Assembly: GCA_027622275.1 (NCBI GenBank)
Contig: JAQBZB010000025.1
Coordinates: forward strand, 1-51,789
DNA: 51,789 bases
Source of the DNA: Planctomycetota bacterium
GTDB taxonomy: Bacteria; Planctomycetota; Planctomycetia; Pirellulales; Pirellulaceae
Direction of reading: 5' to 3'
Both the position numbers and the translations under genes were made by a program. Under the pieces are notes generated by a model, which made no database searches, was not told the origin of the DNA, and worked only from the letters and a program-made list of their open reading frames with translations. How positions within the stretch are numbered: the first letter of the stretch is position 1; each line of letters begins with the position of its first letter. Shown piece after piece: positions 24,374-33,625 of this stretch.

Positions 24374-25525
24374 CTAAGGATCAGGGTTGGGTTGGGGGGA
24401 CGGTTGGCGGTTCACCAGTTTCGCGGAGTAGGTACTCCCGTATCCCGCGAGCAATTCGCCGCGCAAAGCGACGCTGCCACGAACGTCTTTCTGATCGGCG
24501 AGCTTCTGCATGGCGAGCAGCAATGCCGCTCCTGCCAACTCGGGTTGGCGGTCTCCGTAGACGGCAGGAACGCGCAATAAATCGAGCAGGCCAAGGTGCT
24601 GTGTTTCAAGTTCGTCTGAATTCAGTCGATATCGTCCCAGCCAGTACAAGCCGAGCGGCATATTGTCGCCGCTTAGTTTATCGATGTTGTCGCTCAAATG
24701 CCGCACGGCGACGTTGGGTGTGACCTGAGTCAGAACCTCACGTTGCGCCCCGATGATATCGCGCAGCTCGGTGATTGGCGTTTGTGCCGATCGAACGGCG
24801 CCAAGCACCTTCTCCGCCGTCTGGTCGTCTCCCGCTGCCGAAGCCAAACTTGCGTAGTAGATAAAGACTCCATCGGGCCGATCCTTCATGCCGCGAATCA
24901 CTTGGTACACCTTGGGCATCTCGGCCCTGGCCGCTCTCGTATCGAACCACACCGGGGTCATGTCGGAGGTGAGCGCCGTTTTGGGATCAAACAACAGTCG
25001 TCTTTCACCAGGCAGCGGAAGCTCCGTCTTGCCTCGCCGCGCCAAGATGTCGTAGCACTGTAGATACGGCGCGAGAGCCGCCTCGCGTTGCCCAACGGCC
25101 AGCCGCCCCCACATCAATGCTTGCAGGACAGTGTAGGCCGTATCGCTGGTTCGCCCGACATAGCGCTGGTGAACGGCTTCGGCGTGCGGCAACAGGCCTT
25201 CGTAGTCGCCAACCGTCAACCGCTGACGAACGCGGTAAAGGTCGCCGCCCAACTCGCCGAGCATCTTATCGAAGGCCTCTTGCTTGTCGGGCGCGACCTT
25301 GGCTTTCTCGATCTCGTCCCAACCGAGAACCTGCGTGCTGTCCAGCCGGACTCCATCCTCGTCAAACGCCGTGACGGTCTTGTCCGTGATGATCTTCAGA
25401 TTGCGCAGCACGACGCGATCTGCACCGCTAACGGCCGGAATCACCGAGCCGGAAAGCCAGAGGAGCAGTAGCAAACGAGCAAGACGGGGGCAGGCAACGC
25501 TGCTTTGTCGGCAACTCTGCTTCAT
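24374..25525 (-). CDS. Exported helical protein of unknown function, first gene of the ExbBD operon
   Basis: Protein of 383 residues with a signal peptide (MKQSCRQSSVACPRLARLLL then a hydrophobic run to AVSGA). A short beta-rich N-terminal part (DRVVLRNLKIITDKTVTAFD) is followed by TPR-like helices and a Pro-rich tail. No enzymatic motif is seen. ATG 25525 is chosen because it begins a good signal peptide; a GTG at 25555 is an alternative. Its stop is 22 bp upstream of exbB, so it is probably co-transcribed and may work with the stator complex. Divergent from rdrA. Confidence 0.7.
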   Translation of the reverse strand: MKQSCRQSSVACPRLARLLLLLWLSGSVIPAVSGADRVVLRNLKIITDKTVTAFDEDGVRLDSTQVLGWDEIEKAKVAPDKQEAFDKMLGELGGDLYRVRQRLTVGDYEGLLPHAEAVHQRYVGRTSDTAYTVLQALMWGRLAVGQREAALAPYLQCYDILARRGKTELPLPGERRLLFDPKTALTSDMTPVWFDTRAARAEMPKVYQVIRGMKDRPDGVFIYYASLASAAGDDQTAEKVLGAVRSAQTPITELRDIIGAQREVLTQVTPNVAVRHLSDNIDKLSGDNMPLGLYWLGRYRLNSDELETQHLGLLDLLRVPAVYGDRQPELAGAALLLAMQKLADQKDVRGSVALRGELLAGYGSTYSAKLVNRQPSPQPNPDP

Positions 25526-25578
25526 GGATATGTGTGATTTGCATTTCAAGGACACGCCCCGGCCCGTGGAGAATGTCA

Positions 25579-25615
25579 GTACGAGTATTGTAACCGCGGC
25601 GGGCCGGGATGTGAA
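25579..25615 (+). repeat. Left copy of a 37-bp imperfect direct repeat bounding the RADAR island
   Basis: 31 of 37 bases match 33348-33384 in the same orientation, starting GTACGA and ending ATGTGAA. The two copies enclose rdrA, rdrB, the 503-residue gene and a broken gene fragment. They could be recombination or attachment sites, or copies of a dispersed repeat. Confidence 0.5.
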
Positions 25616-25679
25616 TTGTGCATGACACCGGGTGTATTTTTTCTACTAGAACCGCGCGGGTCGAAGTATTACACTATTT

Positions 25680-25709
25680 GCGATACAAGGCTCCGCGATA
25701 CAAGGCTCC
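25680..25709 (+). promoter_or_regulatory. Two tandem 15-bp repeats upstream of rdrA
   Basis: GCGATACAAGGCTCC occurs twice back to back (25680-25694 and 25695-25709), ending 28 bp before the rdrA start at 25738. The spacing suggests an operator for a repressor or activator, but this is inference. An AT-rich stretch with TATTACACTATTTG lies just upstream and could hold the promoter. Confidence 0.45.
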
Positions 25710-25737
25710 TCCGATCTTTGGCAGAACAGGGCGAATT

Positions 25738-28569
25738 ATGGCAGCGATTGCAACAAGTGACGAGTCTCAGCGGAGTGCGACTCAGCTCATCCTGCGGGGT
25801 GAAGCACAGCCTTTCCAATGGCGTTCCCTGAACGATGGGCAGCGACGAGCGTTCCAACGGATCGTTCTAGCTCTCTATGAATCTGTCCAACGACTCTCAC
25901 GAGTTGCTTCCCATCAGGACGCGGGCGAGTTGTCGTTCTACGAACGGGTGCGCGATGACGTCAATCAAACATTGCTTCTATCGGGTGATCGCGGGACGGG
26001 CAAGACTTCGCTGTTGGTCAGCATCGCGCGCGCAATGATTCACGCCTCGGAATGGGACGAGGAGATCAGATCGTACGAGAATGCGCGAGGGACAAAAGGT
26101 TTAACAGACATGGGGCGTCCGTCAACGCAGGGTTCCGATGCTGCTTCTTACAACATTGTGGGTACGAAACTAGCGACATTACGGGAGCACGTGATTTGGC
26201 TGGAACCGCTGCACATGGAGATTCTACCTGGCCCGACGAACTTGATTGCAGCGATCTTGACGCGCGTCGAAGCGATCGTCGATCGACTCGGGGTTAGTGG
26301 CTTTCGAGGCGAATCCGGACACGGACGCGGCATCCTTGATGTGCGGTCTGAGTACGAAAACACAATTCTCGAATTGAAGCGGCTGACGGCAGACGTGTCG
26401 TTGGCTTGGGACGGGAACCTTGATGAGCGAGGGGCAAACCTCGACCCGGACGGATTTGCGGCCGAGGTGATGCGCGCTGAACGTGTGAGGATGGCTCTGG
26501 TGTCGCGATTCGCCCGAGTGCTCGACTTGATCGCCCGGTTCGTGCCGTGGGACCACGGCATTCACAACCCGCTATTTGTCTTGCCGGTTGACGACTTTGA
26601 TCTCAATCCGCCGAGATGCTTGGAGCTGTTGCGGTTGCTCAGGATGCTGCGGGTGCCGCGATTGTTCTCGCTGATCCTGGGTGACATTCGTACCATGGAG
26701 CGGGTTGCTCAAATGCACTTTACAGGTGAGTTCGCGAAAATCGCCAAGGTGCGACTGCACGATGTGTCGGCTTTTGAATCGTCGCTGCATGGAATGCATA
26801 AGCCAATTACGAACGACGCGCTTCGCAAAATCCTGCCACCCGCTCAGCGCATCTACCTCAAATCGTTAGCCGGTGATGAAGTTCTCGATTTTCGCCCGGC
26901 AGGAAGTGACAAGACACTTAAGGCTTGGCTGGCCGAGCTGAAGATCAACTTGAACGCGACCAGTGAGAGCGAAGAGACGATTCCGACGGTTCTCGATTTC
27001 GTGCTGCCGCAATTACTACCTCGTGGTGTCGATGCCGAAACGGCGGACTTCGGATCCACGGATTCGGCGGCCTATAGTGTCGTTCGGACTTTCGACGCGC
27101 CGGCGCGCGTCGTCGCTGATATCTGGTTCCGCGTCGCTCAGCGAGCTGAGGACCAAATTCCAGGACGCCCCCCCTCGCCGAGCTTCGTCGTCCCGATGTA
27201 CCAGGAAGCAGTCGCGGCGGACCCGTATGTCACGAGCGACGAGACGGAAACTCTGCAACAAGTCTTCGAAGTCTACGACGCCACGCGGCGATGGGAAGTG
27301 CATCACGAGTGGGTCGACGTACGGTTTGCGGAAGCGCCTAAGCAGCACTCGGAGCTAGGCCAGGTTGTAGAGACCGCCGTGAGCTTACAGCTTTGTACTG
27401 AAGGTAAGTGGTTGGTGGCACCGCACAGGCATCGGAGCGAGGATCCTGCCGAAGTCGCCGCAGCCAACTCACGTGCGGGACAGCGGCATTTGAGCAATCA
27501 TGCGACGGCGTTGTTCGTACTCACTCACGATATGATTGCCTGTCATCCGAATCATGCCCCGGATCGCCATCTTGCCCCGGCTCCGAGCGAGATGTGTCTG
27601 GCGGCAACTGTTTGGCGGTTGCCCGAGGAGGATGTCGTTGTCCCTTGGCTGGCACCACCCTTTCGCACGTTCCGATCTTGGGATCGCTTCATTTTCTTAT
27701 GGAGACAGGTTAACTCTCGAAAGTTCACGGAACTCTCCATGCAGACTGAGGCTGACTACCTCGCATTCGCCTGGCTCGCGATTGGGACATCGCTCTTGGC
27801 TCCCACGACGTTGAGCAAGCCACTCTCTTCGGGGTGGCTCTTGGGGAACAAGCCGTTGGAGGAAGACTGGAACGATCTGTGGGAGAGCATTGGCAGTCTT
27901 ACCGTTCTTCCCAAAGAATCGGCCACGCACAGGAGTTTTGTTCGCGAGAGCTGGTTGCGGCATGTGGCGATGCTTCTGGCACCTGAAGTCTACCTTCCGT
28001 CGGTCTTTGAACGACTGCAACGGAGCCCAGCGAGGAAATGTTTGGAGACGTTCTGGCTTCTCGACGACCAGCGCTGGCTGATCCAACAAGCGCGCGCACG
28101 GCTGGCGGCTAAGTTTTACGCGCAAGGCAAGCACGAGCTAGTAAAAGCTTTTCTTCAGAATGTGAAGGGAACAAATTCCAACAGCAGCTCGCAGCAGAAG
28201 CGCGACCAAGTTAACCGCACGAAGGAGGTGATCGCCCGTGTGATCGGGGAATCCGCGTCGGGCACAACCCCGCGTTTTCCGGAATGGCAGGAGATCGCGG
28301 AGAATCTGCAGAGTTTTCCCACCTCCGGAAGTTACGACTCACGATTGCGCAAGCTGGCGGGTATCTTGCAAGAGATCCGTAAATCGTTTGCGCTGGTGAG
28401 CGACCGGTTACCACCGCGGGAAATGGCTCACGTTGCCAAAGAGGTCGATGATCAGGCGGTCGCGATCAGCGAACAGCTGAGTGCACGGCGCAGCTCGCTG
28501 AACGAGCTTGGGAAGGGTGCGCTTTGTCCGACGCCGGAGCAGATTGCCGAATGTATCGCTTCCCCGTGA
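25738..28569 (+). CDS. rdrA: RADAR anti-phage system ATPase RdrA
   Basis: Protein of 943 residues. Walker A is LLLSGDRGTGKTSLL (GDRGTGKTS at 83-91). Walker B is VLPVDDFDLN (281-290) with the acidic pair 285-286, and SLILGDIRTM (about 311-320) fits the next sensor strand. The long C-terminal half is helical with no recognised domain. Length, motif spacing and the adjacent adenosine deaminase gene fit RdrA, the AAA+/STAND-like ATPase that assembles into rings with RdrB and responds to phage infection. ATG 25738 is chosen (AGGG eight bases upstream); the frame is open back to 25618, but the added residues come from the tandem repeats and look non-coding. rdrB follows after 34 bp. Assignment rests on motifs and gene pairing; a homology search would confirm it. 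Confidence 0.82.
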   Translation: MAAIATSDESQRSATQLILRGEAQPFQWRSLNDGQRRAFQRIVLALYESVQRLSRVASHQDAGELSFYERVRDDVNQTLLLSGDRGTGKTSLLVSIARAMIHASEWDEEIRSYENARGTKGLTDMGRPSTQGSDAASYNIVGTKLATLREHVIWLEPLHMEILPGPTNLIAAILTRVEAIVDRLGVSGFRGESGHGRGILDVRSEYENTILELKRLTADVSLAWDGNLDERGANLDPDGFAAEVMRAERVRMALVSRFARVLDLIARFVPWDHGIHNPLFVLPVDDFDLNPPRCLELLRLLRMLRVPRLFSLILGDIRTMERVAQMHFTGEFAKIAKVRLHDVSAFESSLHGMHKPITNDALRKILPPAQRIYLKSLAGDEVLDFRPAGSDKTLKAWLAELKINLNATSESEETIPTVLDFVLPQLLPRGVDAETADFGSTDSAAYSVVRTFDAPARVVADIWFRVAQRAEDQIPGRPPSPSFVVPMYQEAVAADPYVTSDETETLQQVFEVYDATRRWEVHHEWVDVRFAEAPKQHSELGQVVETAVSLQLCTEGKWLVAPHRHRSEDPAEVAAANSRAGQRHLSNHATALFVLTHDMIACHPNHAPDRHLAPAPSEMCLAATVWRLPEEDVVVPWLAPPFRTFRSWDRFIFLWRQVNSRKFTELSMQTEADYLAFAWLAIGTSLLAPTTLSKPLSSGWLLGNKPLEEDWNDLWESIGSLTVLPKESATHRSFVRESWLRHVAMLLAPEVYLPSVFERLQRSPARKCLETFWLLDDQRWLIQQARARLAAKFYAQGKHELVKAFLQNVKGTNSNSSSQQKRDQVNRTKEVIARVIGESASGTTPRFPEWQEIAENLQSFPTSGSYDSRLRKLAGILQEIRKSFALVSDRLPPREMAHVAKEVDDQAVAISEQLSARRSSLNELGKGALCPTPEQIAECIASP

Positions 28570-28603
28570 CTCGGTTCGCCGTGACCTGCCGACAGGCGTT
28601 GAA

Positions 28604-31417
28604 ATGTCTCACCTAAGAACCGCCACGATACCGATCGACCACGTGTTGGCGGAAATGGCTGCCTTCCCGTTGGCTTCGCCGACATCGATGAGTTTGGGGC
28701 TCGCAGCGTTGGATCCGCGGTTGTCGCTAGATTCAGCGGCGGGAAGCGCGCAGCACCAGACAGCTCGTCTGTGGCGAGCCGCCGAGGCGTCTTTGGTCCG
28801 CGGCTGTCCCGCGGTTTCCGTCGACGAGTTGGTTGCCGTACGCGATGATGTGTGGTTCAGCGCGGCGCGAAATTCGGCTCCTCTGCCGCTGCATCGATTC
28901 CTCCACCATGTGGCCGCTCGCCATTTGAAGCCGCACGGAGCATCCGCGTCACCCTGCGTGTCGAACGCGACTCTGCAACGGGACGACCGAGACGAGGCAG
29001 TGCTCAATTCGCGAGCGCGCGAAGTCTGGCGGTGGCTGACTTTCGCCTTGCCGCCTGATTTGCTGCTTGCTGCTTTAGGGAACGGCCGTTCGATGCCGGT
29101 GACTGTCGAGTCGATTTCACCGCAGATCGCGTTAGACCTGAAGACACACGGATTCGCCGAGAGTCATCTGCACCTTGGCGCCGCATTTGAATTTGGCCTG
29201 TATTGGGTCGCGACCTTGTGTAGCTTGGCTGATCGGCAATTGACGAGTAGCGGCTTTCAAAGCCCCGGTGCGGAACTCGAAGAAGGGCGGGAACTCGCCT
29301 CCTGGTTGTTACATGGGGCGATCGTGAGATACGTTCTGGCGGGGTTTCTATTTCATCATAGCGACGCGAGCGCAAAACGCCGTAACTTGAGCGAGTATCT
29401 GCGGCATCATGTCTTTTCACCCGTCCAACGGCGGCTCGGATCGACTGCCGCGGTACTCTTGTATGGAGTGATCAATGACCTCGGGGCCGGCCAGCCGGTG
29501 ACTGATGCGGAGCGATTTGCGCTACTTCAGGATCTCTACCGGCAACTGACCGGTGCTACACCAAACTCCTTTCCACACTGCAAGACAGCACGGCCTGGCG
29601 ATGTCTGCGCGCCACATCTTCGACAGGCCATGCTGGCCGACCCGATCGCCGGGATGTGGTCCTCCTCCGGCGATCAGGGCCCATCGCCTGAAATGCTGTT
29701 CATTTCAGCAGGTCTCGGATATCTGAAACAGCGTGAGATTCGCGACAGCGATGCGGTGTTTGCCAAACTCTTCTGGCAAGTTGTCAGGACGCGCAATGTC
29801 CTCTATCGGCACATCGTTCAACGACCGCTCACACCGGGACTTCAATGGTTCGTCCGCACCTTTGGTCGGCTCGCTCCGGGGAAATCACCGTTGGATATCT
29901 GCATGTTCGTTGAGAGCGCCGCACAGGTGTGCGGCATCGGGCGAGGCCTTCGCGCGCTCGAAGTGCGCACTTCGCCTGGCGGAGACCGAAAGAGCTTGCT
30001 ACAGATGATCCGTATGGCAGATTCGCACTTTCAAGATGTGGTTGCTTCGCCCAAAACTCAGCAGGAGCGGAGTGGGCGCGGAACAGTCGGCGATCCGCCC
30101 TGCGAGTTTGGAATTGTTTTTCATCTGACAAAAGATCGTGGCGGCGGGGCTCGTGAGGGTGCGCCAGCCGCCGACTGGTATCGGTCTCACGCCGACCCCG
30201 ACCCACGCCACGGGAGCAACGTTCTGGGGTATCGTTATTCGCGTTACTATCAACAGGCCCGGCGTCAGGCCAGCAGCTTAGCGCGTGTCCTGCTTGACTT
30301 TCCGCTTTCGCTGGCGGTCGTTCGGGGCATTGACATTTGCACGGACGAACTCGGAACTCCGACTTGGGTGTTCGTTCCGTTGTTTCGTTATCTCCACGAG
30401 GTGTCACGCTCCGTATCCGCGTGGCTGCAGACACAGGCCGGGCTACAGATTCCACCGCTCCGCACGACGGTCCATGTCGGCGAGGACTACGTCCACTTAC
30501 TGGGTGGCTTGCGGCGTATTGACGAGGCGATCCGTTGCCTTGGCATGCGTGAAGGTGATCGGCTCGGACACGCGGTGGCGCTGGGAATCGACGCGCGACG
30601 GTGGTGCCTGGGAGCCGGACGTGTTCCGATGATGCGAGAAGAGAGGCTTCTCGACCTGACTTGGGAGTGGTCGTTCATCTCTGTTAACGGGATCCCGGCG
30701 TCCGCGCAGCGCCAAGCCTACCTTGAACGCGAGATTGCTCGTTTGTCGATGACATTGTTCGCTGACGATCCGATGACGCCCTATGATTGTGACGTCTTTG
30801 TTCGCTACTTGCATCGCGAGGATGCGTTGGCAAGACTTGGATTCCCAGGCGGATGGCAGCACGCCAATCCGCCATCGCGCGATGGCGTGCTTGGCACGGC
30901 TTGGCCTGCGAGGACGATGCATCGCTTGAAGCAGTATCTGAGTTGCCCAAGGCTCTTCCGTCGCGGTCGCGTGATCGAATGGATCGATCCGAGATCCGAG
31001 GTCGACACACTCGAGGCCTTGCAAGAGCAGCTTCGTCGTCGCGCCAGCGAGATGGGATTGACAGTTGAGGCGAACCCTTCGTCCAATCTCCTGATCGGCA
31101 ATCTTGGTGATTTGAAGTCGGGACATCCGTTCTGGCGTTTCGACCCACCGACGCCAACGAACGAGACCCATCGCGTCCCCCTGTGCATCGGCTCGGATGA
31201 TCCAATCACCTTCGGCACCCAGTTACGCGGCGAATACATGTTGATTCACGATGCGCTTGTACTCGGTGGCACTTCGTATGCGGATGCAGACGAATGGCTG
31301 GCACGCGTGAGGGAGAATGGCCTTCGCTCGCGTTTTACGATCCCACGACCTAATAGCGATGACATCTGCCATTGGCATGGCACCGTCGATGAATCGAGAC
31401 TACAGCCGATTCTGTGA
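28604..31417 (+). CDS. rdrB: RADAR adenosine deaminase RdrB
   Basis: Protein of 937 residues, far longer than a metabolic adenosine deaminase but right for RdrB. The metal-dependent deaminase motifs are present in order: SHLHLG (H188, H190 as zinc ligands), HVGED (H624, E627), RLGHAVAL (H656), a VEANPSSN segment (about 821-828) and CIGSDDP (D865, D866). Long insertions separate the first two motifs, as in RdrB. The system is known to deaminate adenosine nucleotides or RNA during infection, halting phage growth. ATG 28604 follows the rdrA stop by 34 bp; the longer ORF starting at 28508 overlaps rdrA and encodes an Arg-rich non-conserved extension. Tail-to-tail with the 503-residue gene, only 19 bp apart. 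Confidence 0.87.
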   Translation: MSHLRTATIPIDHVLAEMAAFPLASPTSMSLGLAALDPRLSLDSAAGSAQHQTARLWRAAEASLVRGCPAVSVDELVAVRDDVWFSAARNSAPLPLHRFLHHVAARHLKPHGASASPCVSNATLQRDDRDEAVLNSRAREVWRWLTFALPPDLLLAALGNGRSMPVTVESISPQIALDLKTHGFAESHLHLGAAFEFGLYWVATLCSLADRQLTSSGFQSPGAELEEGRELASWLLHGAIVRYVLAGFLFHHSDASAKRRNLSEYLRHHVFSPVQRRLGSTAAVLLYGVINDLGAGQPVTDAERFALLQDLYRQLTGATPNSFPHCKTARPGDVCAPHLRQAMLADPIAGMWSSSGDQGPSPEMLFISAGLGYLKQREIRDSDAVFAKLFWQVVRTRNVLYRHIVQRPLTPGLQWFVRTFGRLAPGKSPLDICMFVESAAQVCGIGRGLRALEVRTSPGGDRKSLLQMIRMADSHFQDVVASPKTQQERSGRGTVGDPPCEFGIVFHLTKDRGGGAREGAPAADWYRSHADPDPRHGSNVLGYRYSRYYQQARRQASSLARVLLDFPLSLAVVRGIDICTDELGTPTWVFVPLFRYLHEVSRSVSAWLQTQAGLQIPPLRTTVHVGEDYVHLLGGLRRIDEAIRCLGMREGDRLGHAVALGIDARRWCLGAGRVPMMREERLLDLTWEWSFISVNGIPASAQRQAYLEREIARLSMTLFADDPMTPYDCDVFVRYLHREDALARLGFPGGWQHANPPSRDGVLGTAWPARTMHRLKQYLSCPRLFRRGRVIEWIDPRSEVDTLEALQEQLRRRASEMGLTVEANPSSNLLIGNLGDLKSGHPFWRFDPPTPTNETHRVPLCIGSDDPITFGTQLRGEYMLIHDALVLGGTSYADADEWLARVRENGLRSRFTIPRPNSDDICHWHGTVDESRLQPIL

Positions 31418-31436
31418 GCATCTCGCGGTGTGTCGA

Positions 31437-32948
31437 TCAAGTGCTTCGTAATGCTCTGGGCAGCGTTCCGCTAGAAAAACCGTGGAGCCTAAGCGTTACA
31501 TCATTTGCCTGACGTAGAACGTCGTCACGAAACGCATCATCGGGTACGACTTGCTCTTCCGCCAGATCGGTGTCGTAAGAAGGCAATCCTGCCAGGCGGT
31601 CCTTTTGGGCGGACACGTCTCGTAAATGCGAGAAGGGCTGGGCCGGCCAGTTCCGCTCCACTTCCGCTTGGTTCAGTTGATCGAGTGTATGACAAGCAGA
31701 ATTCGTTGCGGCGTGTCGTCGCAATCGCCTAGCGACCGCATCGACCGCGTTGAGATAGGATTGCTCATGCTCACCAACACTATCTCGCGACAGGAAAATG
31801 TGCGCGATGACCCGATGAACGTCGAACGGTTCACCATCGTCCACAATACAGCCACGGTGAGACGGACTAGAGTCGTGGGCCTGTACGACAACGCGCGTGT
31901 TCATATCTCGCAGTTCGGCAATCATGCCACCGTTCGCGGCGGTTCCTTCGACTAAAACCAAGTCCGGCGGCGTATTGTTGCCATGAAACGCTCGCCGTGG
32001 CGGCACGTCGACGACACCGGCCATGCTACGTCCCGCTTCCGATTGCCAAGCTTCAGAGCCGAACAACCATACCTTGAAACGAGGACTTGCATCCTGTGCC
32101 ATGTTGGCCAGCGGGTTGACGGGACGATCAGCCAAGTGCAACAACCGAAACTCGCGCCGAATCGTCTTGCTCATTCGTGCCCAACGATCGCGAGAGCAGT
32201 CAAGGGCCAAGCACTCGAATCGCCACTTGATCGATTCCAGACACTCGTGGATGAGAGGCGTCTCGGCCTGGTACCCGCGCTTCTCGGCATCATGCTGGAT
32301 GCGGAGGACACGGTCCCCGACTTTACCGTGCAAGTTGAGGACTTCTGCGTTGTCTGCCTCGGTCCAAGAGTTAAGATCGATCGTTGCCCGAAAGTAGTTG
32401 ACAAGGAACAGATGCCGAGTCTTGATACAAAGATCGATCGCGTTGTCATCTCGCTTCAGTCCTAGGTGGACGTCGTCTAACGCTCGTTGGAGCAATAGAT
32501 CAGGATCCCACCCACGCGGGACGGGGATCGTGAGTTCGTCTGCCAGTCCATTCTCGCCAAGCTGCGCTTGCCACAACTCCAACAAGACGGCAAGCCGCGA
32601 TGTCTCACTGAGCGCCATATTCACTGCGGTGACCGAGCGCTGATACTCGTCGCGCCCCAACCAACCGAACACCTGCCCCGCTGGAATGTTTCTATCGATG
32701 TGTTGGTCGGCCGCGTTGACCAAACGCTTTGCCAGATTCGCCATATGCACCGAGACGTCAAACTGCGGCAGCGTCAGATTGAGGCGCTCGCTGTCGACCA
32801 GGTTTCGAAGTCCAACCACCGTTACATCCAGGAGTTGGATTTTCTGTTTCCAGTCGATGAGCGCAGAAGAATGGAAGAATTCACGCCGGAGCACGTGCGC
32901 GAACAGCGTCGCATACATTTTGGCTCGACCGATGCTAGCAGCGCACAT
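31437..32948 (-). CDS. Unknown 503-residue protein convergent with RADAR, candidate accessory or regulator
   Basis: I do not recognise this protein. Residues 1 to about 285 are predicted helical (for example SETSRLAVLLELWQAQLG; CLESIKWRFECLALD). About 290-415 looks like a Rossmann-type alpha/beta domain with strands FKVWLFGSE, PDLVLVEG, TRVVVQAHD and IAHIFLSRD and Asp/Ser residues at strand ends, resembling receiver or TIR-like folds, but no family motif is certain. The tail is charged. No membrane helices are seen, so it is not the RdrC (Csx27-like) or RdrD (SLATT) protein of known RADAR loci. Its stop lies 19 bp from the rdrB stop. It starts at ATG 32948 or ATG 32918. It lies within the 37-bp direct repeats, so it probably moves with rdrAB. 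Confidence 0.65.
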   Translation of the reverse strand: MCAASIGRAKMYATLFAHVLRREFFHSSALIDWKQKIQLLDVTVVGLRNLVDSERLNLTLPQFDVSVHMANLAKRLVNAADQHIDRNIPAGQVFGWLGRDEYQRSVTAVNMALSETSRLAVLLELWQAQLGENGLADELTIPVPRGWDPDLLLQRALDDVHLGLKRDDNAIDLCIKTRHLFLVNYFRATIDLNSWTEADNAEVLNLHGKVGDRVLRIQHDAEKRGYQAETPLIHECLESIKWRFECLALDCSRDRWARMSKTIRREFRLLHLADRPVNPLANMAQDASPRFKVWLFGSEAWQSEAGRSMAGVVDVPPRRAFHGNNTPPDLVLVEGTAANGGMIAELRDMNTRVVVQAHDSSPSHRGCIVDDGEPFDVHRVIAHIFLSRDSVGEHEQSYLNAVDAVARRLRRHAATNSACHTLDQLNQAEVERNWPAQPFSHLRDVSAQKDRLAGLPSYDTDLAEEQVVPDDAFRDDVLRQANDVTLRLHGFSSGTLPRALRST

Positions 32949-33007
32949 CCAAATCGCCCTTTCGAAACCTTTCGCCGCTGCAACTACAGCAATGAACAGT
33001 GGTTAGT

Positions 33008-33271
33008 CTAACGCGGGCGTCTGGCGGCGACAACGGGGAAGCCGTCCGGGAGGATGACCCCGAATTCTTTATCGGTCGTGACCTGAGGATGACTGAAGTC
33101 GGTGGCTCTGTCGAAGTAGAATTCGTTCAGTATGCGATCGGCAAGCTTGCAGAGGCATCTGTTCATTCAACTCCGCAGTAGGACGCGACGTCCAAAGTTG
33201 TTGACGACCTCCGCACGCAATTCGTTCCACACCAGAGTGAGATTCCCGCCAAGATACCGTCTTGTCAGGCT
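33008..33271 (-). pseudogene. Broken small gene upstream of the 503-residue gene
   Basis: On the minus strand a frame reads LTRRYLGGNLTLVWNELRAE up to TGA (33167-33169), and the very next codon is ATG in the same frame, continuing MNRCLCKLADRILNEFYFDR to a TAG at 33008. The second part is a 52-residue ORF (33008-33166) with GGAG in front. Either it is a real small protein gene, or the whole is the remnant of a longer protein with an in-frame stop; the latter is favoured because both parts look like ordinary globular sequence. TAA lies just upstream of the first part. Function unknown. Confidence 0.45.
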
Positions 33272-33347
33272 TTAGATTTCCGGGTCCGGTGCATAAAGTC
33301 TAGGCTGGTTGCGCTCAACCACACACCACCTACACCCTAATTCTAGG

Positions 33348-33384
33348 TACGAATATTGTAGGCGCGGTGAGCCGGAATGTGAAA
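33348..33384 (+). repeat. Right copy of the 37-bp imperfect direct repeat
   Basis: Matches 25579-25615 at 31 of 37 positions, same orientation, about 7.8 kb away. Beyond it ordinary planctomycete genes resume at 33626; 33385-33625 shows no gene or structure I can support. Confidence 0.5.
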
Positions 33385-33625
33385 CACGCGACCCCGCGCC
33401 TCGTGTTGCCCTCCGGCGAGATTTTCTGGCCCGGTCGCCTCGGTTTTGATAGACTCGACACACTCATCTCGTTGCTTTTTCATCTGATTTCGCTCGCCAT
33501 GAGGGCGCGACCGCATTCGACTGATACTGCCGCCACGTCACATTCTGGGGGCTGAGTTCATCGCCATCGCACCGGACACAACGCCGAGTCGGTTCGAAAG
33601 TCGCCCGCAATTTGGGATCAGCGCC

